From NCBI GenBank assembly GCA_947623455.1, contig OX392536.1, forward strand, positions 10,659,282-10,723,281: DNA of 64,000 bases. Direction: 5' to 3'. The notes under the pieces are model-generated. The model had not been told where the DNA came from, did not search any database, and saw nothing but the letters and a program-made list of their open reading frames with translations. Made by a program: the position numbers and the translations under genes. Every line of letters begins with the position of its first letter. The stretch's first letter is position 1. The stretch is from Mimachlamys varia (taxonomy: Eukaryota; Mollusca; Bivalvia; Pectinida; Pectinidae). Below are positions 12,401 through 24,400 of this stretch, in pieces.

Positions 12401-15400
12401 GACACCAAAGGGAGATAACACATCATGTCAAACACCAAAGGGAGATAACAAATGATGTAAAACACCAAAGGGAGATAACACATGATGTCAAACACCAAAG
12501 AGAGATAACACATGATGTCAAACACCAAAGGGAGATAACACATGATGTCAAACACCAAAGGGAGATAACACATAATGTCAAAACACCAAAGGGAGATTAC
12601 ACATATGGTGTCAAACACCAAAGGGAGATAACACATGTCAAACACCAAAGGGAGATAACACATGATGTCAAACACCAAAGGGAGATAACAAATGATGTCA
12701 AACACCAAAGGGAGATAACAAAAGATGCCAAACACCAAAGGGAGATAACACATCATATCAAACACCAAAGGGAGATAACACATCATGTCAAACACCAAAG
12801 GGAGATAACACATTATAACAAAACACCAAAGGGAGATAATACATCATGTCAAACACCAAAGGAAGATAACACATCATGTCAAACACCAAAGGGAGATAAC
12901 ACATTATAACAAAACATCAAAGGGAGATAACACATCATGTCAAATGACCAACACTAAAGGGAGATAACACATTATAACAAAACACCAAAGGGAGATAACA
13001 CATGATTAAAACACTAAAGGGAGATAACACATTATAACAAAACACCAAAGGGAGATAACATATGATTAAAACACTAAAGGGAGATAACACATAATACCAA
13101 AACACCAAAATAAGATAACATATGATGTAAAATACCAAAGGGAGATAACACATGATCCTGTATACAATTTAAGAATTCTTCTACAACTGTGACCATTTAA
13201 AATATAAATCTGTCATTCTGGCTGTACATTTAATAAATAATTTCTGAACAGAATCTTATGCCTTCTAGGACTTTAATGAAGCATTTGCAGGAAAACATCA
13301 TAATTATTGTATGCTCAAAATGTTTGCATTTATTATAACAACATTAAGACACTTCAATGTTTATATTTACATTTCCTATCCATGCTGCTGACTTATACTG
13401 ATTTCAATTTGATGTAAATGATCATAAATGCTTTAAAATGATTGACACCAACATTTGAAACCTTCGTTGTTTTAATGCAAAAATAATGACATCATGATGG
13501 CCAAGCACCAGTGTTCAATCCAGGATTTGCACAGTTGGGCCCAGATTGTTAAAAAAATGGGGCCATTTTAAATTAAAGGGGGTAACTGAAAAGTGTAATT
13601 ATATAATAAATCTAAAACACAAAAAAAAACCTTCGCTGTATAATTTGACCTTCTGAAATAAATCATCCCGCTAACACCTGACTAGGCATTCAAACTCATG
13701 TGATGACTGATGTTTTATAAGAGGTGAGGTGTGATAGTTTGTGCAATCATCATTAGATATGTAATTTTTTGAAGTCTGACTTTAAACTTTATACATATTT
13801 CACATCATATTCCTGATTTGGTATTATATTATCGTCAATAAAAAAAAGGATTGTAACATAAATTACGTTTGAAATTTACGTTTTTTTCTGAAGAGTAATA
13901 TCAGCCCGTTTCTTTCTGTTCAATTTTATTTCCCCAGACTTTTGCTCTGCTCTGCTCTTTCCTAAAGTCACTGTCTTCTTTTATATTCCCACCTTAAGTA
14001 TTAAGATATTTTGTTCTCATATACCAAAACCATATGCTTTGTTGAAAACAAATTACGTTTCAAAATCTGAATCACCGAAACGTTTGTTTTACACAGGATC
14101 ATGAAACTGACTATAAGCCTTGTTATGAACCTGCTTCTCCACTTCCCATGTAAACACTACGAAGATAAGTTGATCACGGAACGAGTTAGAGACTAATAAA
14201 TTTTTGCCTATTCAGTAAATTTTATGGCAGAAACAAGAATTTAGCACTTTACACACAATTGTAATCACATTGCGCTGGCCTGGCCCAGCAGTGTGTTCAG
14301 ATTGCGCCATTTGTTTTACAAAGGGGTCATTGGCGCAATGGCGCGGCCTTTATTGAACACTGAAGCACTGTCATTTGTTGTCTCATAAATTGTCCCCCTT
14401 GTTAATATAGTCACTTTGCCAAAGGTAGCTATAGGGGATCAAATGACAAAGATGGAACAATCAAAATATAATCAACAACAAAACTCTGACAACTGAGAGC
14501 AGAAAAATATGACTTACATTCGTTTTTTTAACTTTACACACTATAACAAAAAGTTTTAATATTTTCACACTCTCTTACAGAAAACCTTAAAACATAAATT
14601 GATCAGGGTTTCTAAGCCGATGGTAAAGTTATATTTAAGCAGTGACTTTACCATGGTTTCTATGATGACGGTCAGATCTTTGTGGTCAGGACTGACCAGT
14701 GACACATAGCTGCCCCCATGGGTCAGCTTCCCCACTCCAGATCCATGCCGTAGGTAGCTCCATCCGGGAGTCGTGAATTGGGTAGTATGAGCTTTGAATG
14801 AACACGTCGGATATATAATCATTTTCATATATCAAGAAACTGTAGACTGTCTTGTCAATTTAGAGCAATGTAAACAAGTACAAAATGTAACAGAAACAGC
14901 AATCTTCAGGGTAGACAAAATGTGCTAAAATAATTTTTTCACAAACTTTTCCTCTGTTTTAATTTAAATATATCTTTGTGTAATTAACCATAAATGATCA
15001 ACTTAAATAAAAAATCAACCAGATATGGAGTGACTATAGTTCAATATTATAATATATACTAGACAGAAGCCATATTTAAAGAAATATTCATAAGCCAAAT
15101 CTAAAATTTCATAATATATATTACTTTTACTAACCATACATTCAACAAAACTAATCACGGGCATCAGTCGAGTGGAACTGCATATCCCTGGTTATGACCT
15201 AAAAATGTGGGTTTTTTTTACCTGTCATCCATATTGGGGATGAGACATCATAGTGTCCAGTCCATGGGTTGTCGGCCGTCATTAATCCACAGCCAGGGTA
15301 AGGTAAGGCACTGTAGTAACTAGCTATAAGGTTCCATGATATCGTACTGTAAATACAAATAAGTCGACACTTAACTGGGTTCAGCAGTGTGGTAGCTAGC

Positions 15401-18400
15401 TATTAGGTTCCACGATATCGTACTGTAAACGTGAATAAACCACTACTAGTATTCAGCAATTCAATGTCCCTTTCTACAATTCAAATACCCTATTTAACCA
15501 AATAAGTACTGGTACACCTGCCCCTGTTAAGTGCATCCTTGCCATTTTTTTAATGAAGAGAGTATGGGTGTGCTAATTAACTTATCCAACCCTGAGTATA
15601 TATATGAACTCTACTATTTCTAAGGTTGGAATAGTTTACTTTAAAGTTTCAGGGGTGAATGAGTTAAAACCTACCAAAACATTCCATACCTCACTGATCT
15701 GCCATTACCATTTTTAGTCTTTTGACCAAACCTCTATTCCGGTGAAAGGAAAAACACTTTATTTCTTAAATTTTGAATGGAAATTTCATCTTGACATGAT
15801 TTTATTAAGCGCATTCCCTGCGTTTTTGTTTGTGCACTTCCTAGTATTTGGTCGGATACAGGATATACAGGTAGCTGTGTAAGTAAATACGGTATATATA
15901 CACACTTACTAGTATTCGGTCGGATACAGGATATACAGGTAGTTGTGTAAGTAAATACGGTATATATACACACTTACTAGTATTCGGTCGGATACAGGAT
16001 ATACAGGTAGCTGTGTAAGTAAATACGGTATATATACACACTTCCTAGTATTTGGTCGGATACAGGATATACAGGAAGTTGTGTAAGTAAATACGGTATA
16101 TATACACACTTACTAGTATTCGGTCGGATACAGGATATACAGGTAGTTGTGTAAGTAAATACGGTATATATACACACTTACTAGTATTCGGTCGGATACA
16201 GGATATACAGGTAGTTGTGTAAGTAAATACGGTATATATACACACTTCCTAGTATTCGGTCGGATACAGGATATACAGGTAGTTGTGTAAGTAAATACGG
16301 TATATATACACACTTACTAGTATTTGGTCGGATACGGGATATACAGGTAGTTGTGTAAGTAAATACGGTATATATACACACTTCCTAGTATTCGGTCGGA
16401 TACGGGATATACAGGTAGCTGTGTAAGTAAATACGGTATATATACACACTTACTAGTATTCGGTCGGATACAGGATATACAGGTAGCTGTGTTAGTAAAT
16501 ACGGTATATATACACACTTACTAGTATTCGGTCGGATACAGGATATACAGGTAGCTGTGTTAGTAAATACGGTATATATACACACTTACTAGTATTCGGT
16601 CGGATACAGGATATACAGGTAGCTGTGTTAGTAAATACGGTATATATACACACTTACTAGTATTCGGTCGGATACAGGATATACAGGTAGCTGTGTAAGT
16701 AAATACGGTATATATACACACTTACTAGTATTCGGTCGGATACAGGATATACAGGTAGCTGTGTAAGTAAATACGGTATATATACACACTTACTAGTATT
16801 CGGTCGGATACAGGATATACAGGTAGCTGTGTAAGTAAATACGGTATATATACACACTTACTAGTATTTGGTCGGATACAGGATATACAGGTAGTTGTGT
16901 AAGTAAATACGGTATATATACACACTTCCTAGTATTTGGTCGGATACAGGATATACAGGTAGCTGTGTTAGTAAATACGGTATATACAAAGGGAATAAAG
17001 CACCATTTATTTCGGAATTTCAATAATCTATTTACTCATTGAATTACAACAAGAGGCCCAGAGGGCCTGTATCGCTCACCTGGATACATTGGTATCTAGG
17101 TAATCATGATAAAAAAAAAAATTTTTGGCTCGCCCCTCAGTCCCCTAGGGGTCGGTAGCACCTACGGATGCTTCCTGTCAAATAAGGCTGATTTCCAATC
17201 AGTGGTTATGGAGAAGAAGTAAACTAAACCAATATAGCTAAATAACCCTTTTTGGCCCCGACACTCAGCACCCTAGGGGGTCAGTCCCACCATAAGTACA
17301 ATTTTGAATCCTGGGCACCTAAGGATGCTTCCTGCCAAATAAGGTTGTTTACCAATTAGTGGATATGGAGAAGAAGTCGACTAAACCAATATAGCTAAAA
17401 AAAACTTTTTGTCCCCGCCCCTCAACCCCCTGGGGGGTCAGTCCCACCATGAGTACGATTTTGAATCCTGAGCACCTAGGGATACTTTCTGCCAAATAAG
17501 GCTGATTTTCAATCAGTGGTTATGGAGAAGAAGTCGACTAAACCAATATAGCTAAATAACCCTTTTTGGCCCCGCCCCTCAGCCCCCTAGGGGATCAGTC
17601 CCACCATTAGTACAATTTTGAATCCGGGGCAACCAAGGATGCTTCCTGCCAAATTAGGTTGATTTCCTATCAGTGTTTATGGAGGAGAAGTCGTTTAAAG
17701 AAATTGTTGACGGACGACGGACAGACGGACGGACGGACGACGGACGCCACGGTATGGCAAAAGCTCACCTCGGTCCTTCAGACCAGGTGAACTATAAACT
17801 AAGTAACTGAAACAATGTATTGTTAAACAAATCTGATGCAACTTATTAAAATGAATTAAAGGCATATGTACAACAGTTTGGAAGTCCAAGCATTTTAAAG
17901 GCACATGTACCACACTTTGGAGGACAAAACAGAGGTTTCATGGTACAGCTTACCAAACAGAGCAAGTTTGATATATTTCAGCAAATCGGGACATGAAAGC
18001 TCTATTGCATCTTTAATCAACCATAAACTGATATACATGATGAGACAGTTTTTCATGTCAAATAAAATGCAATACCTTTTATACTGGGTACTACATGTGG
18101 TGTTAACATAAATTATAGGGAGTACATGTATATAGACTTACCTTGTCATAAGGCCATTTACAAAATTTTGGTTCAGTATCTGAAAAAATGATTAAACATT
18201 TTTCAATGGAATTACACTCTATGATAATAAATGTGGTGCGAGACTTAATCAAAACAAATGTACTTTATGTTAAATTATCTATATACAGAATGTATATATA
18301 TTATCACATTACATTCTTAGTATGAACACATGTCTGCTAGTTTCTTCTTTGCAGAGTTTAGTCCACTGCCAAGGACCCCCCCCCCCCGCCCCCAACAATA

Positions 18401-21400
18401 ACACCAAATTATCTTTACTGTTTTATTCAATTATCATCCACAGAACGCACTGTAGTCCAGTGGTAGGAAGCCGGGCTCGTAACCAAATGGTTGTGGGATT
18501 GTGCACCACATTGTGTTGTAATTTTATCCCATGGCCAATTGTTCCATTCTACACAGCTGTAAATGAGTACGTGGTTGGGTGGGCAGTGCTAGAAATTGTA
18601 GAATGATAGCTGTGAGCGCCGAAATGGCAGCACCTGTTGCATGCTCCCCAGAGAGTTCAGAACAATATTGTCTGGTTTTAAGACCTTATAATCACAAATG
18701 ATCTACAAGCTGGGTTGTGGTGAAGTAATTTATAGGTACATGTACCTTAAATGTTTAATATATTGATTTAAAACCTACCCTAGCCCAGCAGCCAGCCCCC
18801 GTGTTGTCGTTGAACGTACTGTAATCTTCCGACGACCACAGCTGTTTCCCTGTAACCAATGCCTCTGGCGATGTGTTTGTACCGGGATAGTGGGCACTGA
18901 CAACAAAATCATAAATCAATATATTTCTGATAAACAAAACATAAAAGTTTCAATAACTCACTCACCCCTGAAATTTTACAATGAACTTTTCTAACCTCTG
19001 AATTGGAAGAGTTCAAATGTGTATTCTGGGGTGTAAACAAAGAAGCACTGTATAAATCAGTCAATATTTGCTATGCTGTAATTAAGTATAATGAAATATT
19101 CATTACCTTTTTACTGCAGACAGATACTAACTCCAAGACTTCTTTAAAAGCAAACTGTATTGGCTTAGATGATAATACTGGGTCATTAGCGGTTTTTCGT
19201 TCATTGACATTGAATGCAACGTACACATCTAAAATCCATCCTATATCACCACTATTACTATTTACTATTTAATAAAAAGCTGCCTTCAATAGTATTGCCC
19301 TTTAAGAGGTGCTGTAAACATATAAATTGAAATCATTAATTCTATAACAGGTTTTACATGAATAAATATAAACTGTACAAATTCGCCCTCATTTCATTTT
19401 TGGCCAACAATAGAAAGGCAAATCTAAGACAGAGCAAATATTTCACCAAACATAGGCCTGTGTCTCATATAACATATGCAATGCTCATGAGGATCCAAGT
19501 TATATCGCTGTGGCATCCAAAACACAGGTGATTATCGCAAATGGCATGTATCGAGAAAATGATGTTTTATTTAATATGTATCTGTATTCGAAATATTGGA
19601 AATTGAAATAAAGAATCACAAAACTAACGAAAAAATTAATTTCATTTCGTCTCGTTTGTATATGTAATTTTTCTACATTTGAGAGGGCAAATTCAAAACA
19701 GGACAATTCCAAAAACAAGAGGACGAAATAAGGATAGGGTGAAAATTTTCCGTTTTATAGTATATCACAAAACCAAATATTGATTCCCATATAATTGTAC
19801 CAGGCATCAGGATCGACACTCACCCTATAAAGTCTACAGCGGCTGCCAGCTCACTGTCTTTCTGTATAGCCGAGGCGATCTCCCAGCTTCCATCTGCCGC
19901 TACAATCTTCACATGATTCAGCTGATGGGTGTCCAGACTTCTCCTCAGAGTCTTTACAGATAATATAACAGACTTAGTCATTCACATCCAGTTTAATGTA
20001 CAGTAAAACCCCACTATCTCAAAATCGTGCGGACCATTTCAATCTACACTGAGTCTACACAGATAACGGTTAGGGCTGGGCGGTTTTACCGGTATACTGT
20101 GGTATAAAGTTTTTATGGTACCTACCGTGGTACATTAGTCCAGTACCATTTTTAGGGGGACTTTCATTTAACCTATCAAAGAACTATTTGTTACATAGAT
20201 TAATTGGAATTCCAATATGGTTTAATTATAATTTCCTGTAAGTTTGCTGATCAACTAGGACAGGCATCGCTTCACTCAAACAATATTAGAGGACAACAAA
20301 ACGAGAAACTTATGACATGCCTCTTGTTGATTGGCTTCAGAACAAAAACAGCCTGAGACATTGGCTAGCTCAAACATTCAATCAAGGTGGTATACAGTGG
20401 TACGTACCGCAGTATTTGCCTATAGCTAAATACTGTGGTATACCGTGGTACGTTTTATTTTGTGATACCCAGCTCTAATAACGGTCTTAGACAATCACAG
20501 TTAAATGTACAATAAAACCCCTCTATCTTAAACTTGTAAGAACCCGTAATAGTTAAAGGAAGACATGGTAGTCTGGGGTTCGTTCAACATCATCAACAGG
20601 GGATATTTAACTAGGGTTTCACTGTATATCACTTCCTCCTTTGAGTAGATATTAACACATACATTCTATGGGAACAGGTATTTCCTTTCTTTTCCTGACA
20701 CCATTAATAATAATTTTTATTTCCTGAACATATTTTGCGAAACCAAGACTATTCTATTAGCCATGAATGCCTCCTTGACCCCAATATTGTTTGACCCTTT
20801 AATCAGATTGCAATATTCACACTTTGGACATTTGATAGGGGATAAACGTGATGAAAACTGATCAGAATACACACCTTAATATAAGAAACATCATATGGCT
20901 TTTCATTCCAGATCTACAACAGAAAACAAAATTGTACATGTTTTATGTATATATCTCTGAATTCTAAAGCAAAGTTAAGTCATTGTGGAAGTCGGTTAAA
21001 TCCTGTATCTAGCTTCTGCCTTATAGCCCTGAGAGTTGAGTCTTCCTCCTGAAAGAACGCTAGTCTTTCACAAATTACTTCCCAAGCATGCCAATACTCA
21101 TTTATACACCTGGGCTGAGCTTGATGCTCAAAATATAAATGGTTAAAGCAACTTGTTAAAGGCATAATAACAATGGACAAATAATTACAGCAGGTGCAGT
21201 TTAAATCTAAAACTTCGGAGTCTGTAAACTGACATACTTAAAGCTGTGTGTTCTAAATTGTCATACGCAGCAGCTACTTTACTGGACTGGAGTTGTTAAT
21301 AACACTACCATATACAGTGTGTGTTATAGTTAAGTTATACCAACCCCTTCATAGTCAATGGTGAGATTATAGAACTTCCTGGCCCTGAGCAGCCAGCGGA

Positions 21401-24400
21401 TCACGTACTGTGTGTGTTATAGTTAAGTTATACCAACCCCTTCATAGTCAATGGTGAGATTATAGAACTTCCTGGCCCTGAGCAGCCAGCGGATCACGTA
21501 CTGTGTGTGTTATAGTTAAGTTATACATACCCCTTTATAGTCAATGGTGAGATTATAGAGATTCCTGACTATGATCAGCCAGCGCGTCACGTAGAGCGTG
21601 TGTTATATATTTAAGTTATACCTACCCCTACATAGTCAATGGTGAGGTAATAGAACTTCCTGGCCCTGCGCAGCCAGCGTGTGACGTACTGTGTGTGTTA
21701 TTTATTTAAGTTATACCTACCCCTACATAGTCAATGGTGAGGTTATAGAACTTCCTGGCCCTGCGCAGCCACCGTGTCACATACTGTGTGTGTTAAAGTT
21801 AAGTTATACCTACCCCTACATAGTCAATGGTGAGGTTATAAACCTTCTTGGCCCCGAGCAGCCACCGTGTCACATACTGTGTGTGTTAAAGTTAAGTTAT
21901 ACCTACCCCTACATAGTCAATGGTGAGGTTATAAACCTTCTTGGCCCCGAGCAGCCACCGTGTCACATACTGTGTGTGTTAAAGTTAAGTTATACCTACC
22001 CCTACATAGTCAATGGTGAGGTTATAAACCTTCTTGGCCCCGAGCAGCCACCGTGTCACATACTGTGTGTGTTAAAGTTAAGTTATACCTACCCCTACAT
22101 AGTCAATGGTGAGGTTATAAACCTTCTTGGCCCCGAGCAGCCACCGTGTCACATACTGTGTGTGTTAAAGTTAAGTTATACCTACCCCTACATAGTCAAT
22201 GGTGAGGTTATAAACCTTCTTGGCCCCGAGCAGCCACCGTGTCACATACTGTGTGTGTTAAAGTTAAGTTATACCTACCCCTACATAGTCAATGGTGAGG
22301 TTATAAACCTTCTTGGCCCCGAGCAGCCACCGTGTCACATACTCCGCTGTGCGTGAGACGTTGATGTAGGGGTTGTCACCCCCATCTCCAAGCCAGCCCG
22401 GAAACGCCCACGGCAGGCTATACAGTAGAATATCCGGGTTTCTCTGGAAACATGCATCATAACATTAATACTTAATAGAGCAGGAAATTTTAACTATTTC
22501 ATCCCTGAATTCACATTTGAACTCTTTTTATTTAAATTTGGAATAGTAGTTGCAAAGACATTTCAGGGGTGATCGAATTAAAGGACTTTTCCCCATAAGT
22601 TGTGAAACCTTTGGTGCAACGAAAAGATATGTGTATCTATCTTTAAAATATGATTAAAATTTAACATGTTGACAATATAATTCATAACATTTAACATATC
22701 ACAGATATACTTAATAGGTTGAATGACCCAAAATAGAATATCAATTACATAATACCTGCATTTGTTACCTATTATTTACTTAGTACCTGGGTATACATGT
22801 ATCATATACAATGTATATATCAACAGAACCTTCAATGGATACTTGAGAATGCATTTCTGACACCTCAAAACTAGCTTCATTTAACAATAAATTCTTGAAA
22901 TGACAGATCTCTTTTAATTGATATTAAGACACGTACCCTTTAAGTTAAAGGGAAAAATATCAGATACCATTGAATAAAACTAAATAAAATGTTTTCTACT
23001 GAAAGAGCAACCATTCTCATACAAGGTTTAAAAATCTATTTAGCAGTATTTCAAAACAATGTTTAAAACAAAAGTATTATTCATGTTTCAGATTTTTTAA
23101 GTTGTTATAGTTATCCGGAAGAAAGTGAAGTTATTAAAATTGAAGTCCAGAATGTATAGTTTAGTCATTTTAAAGTTTCTATTTAGGATCACCATTGGTA
23201 TGCAGCACTCACCTTTTTAGCTTCGGTCATTAGCCACCACTCATACCCACGCTGGTAATTCTCGTCCCACTCATTGTGCATGTGAGACGCCTCCGTACCC
23301 TCTGAAAAAGGAAGTGAACTCAGTCTTTATTATATGTAAGCAAACTCAATTCATGAAAAGTATGAATATAGTAAGAGGCAAAAAAAAGAATTTTTAAATA
23401 AAGCACTGTTTTTATTTTTTTTTTGTAAAACAGAGAGAAAAATTAACAATAAACCAGAGGTTGATTTAGAATTTTTCTATTGCTACACAATAAGTAGAAC
23501 CTATGGGGTTGAAAAGGTTGACTTCAGAGTGACAACCTATCAAGAAATGATTTTATCACATGACCTAAAAAAAATGTCACCTATGGCCAATACAAAATTA
23601 TCTGAAAAGGTATATATATAGTATAAGTATTTATAACTACATGTAAATGATACATACCCAGTATTATACAAAACAGGTAAACAAATATGACATGGATTGT
23701 CTGACCAGAACATTTTGTTGGTTTAGTCTTTCCCAACGAATCATCATATACCAGAACATTCATTCTCTGAATACTACGATAAATCTTTGGTAGCTTTACC
23801 TGTGCTTTGTGAATCTCCTCCAATTTCTACCTTCAGTATATGAAGCGAGGCTGCAAAGTTTGGCTGAATATAAGAAATATATAATGATTTATATACCAGG
23901 TATAATGCAATTAAATTTTCACTTTCAAACTTTTCTTTCCTCAAATTGCAAGGAAGTTATATATATCATAAAAAATATTGCAAGGAAAAAAGACACTTAA
24001 GAATACTACAATATGTCAATATATCCATGCATAAACAATCAATTATTATAACAATAGACCAATTATTAAAACCCCTCAGGTGTTTTCCACTGGTCCTAAG
24101 TCACCTGACTGATACATCCACATTTGTATGGGACTGTGCATATACATTGTAAGTTCAACTTTAAATACATATCAGTACAGTTTGTACTACATGAATTCAA
24201 ATATTCTGAAATTAATTTCCACATAGTTAAGCTAGCTAACTAAAGATAACAGGACTTGTACATTTACACAAATTAAAGACACTGTAGTTATAAATATCCA
24301 TCCAAAACCATTTCATATCAGAGTGTTGTTTGTATATATATGTACCATGTACATGGCTATCCCATACGTACAAGTCCTGAGTCCAGTGATGTATACTCAT

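Noticed and set aside
12271..12909. Opposed 200- and 180-codon frames
   Set aside because: They lie in the 30-bp AAAGGGAGATAACA minisatellite and overlap the real exon 12 on the minus strand in the wrong frame.
12366..13158. CRISPR-like array (30-bp regular repeats)
   Set aside because: No unique spacers, repeat units are contiguous, and the context is an intron of an animal gene. The same applies to the 9025, 15838, 40141 and 59040 arrays.
20980..21180. 66-codon minus frame between exons 5 and 6 with a [11 protein letters not shown] stretch faintly like exon 7
   Set aside because: The resemblance is limited to a few residues, without conserved blocks or usable phases.
21691..22356. 221-codon plus frame with 31-residue repeats
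   Set aside because: Antisense to the exon 5-derived 93-bp array; the minus strand carries the conserved coding sense.
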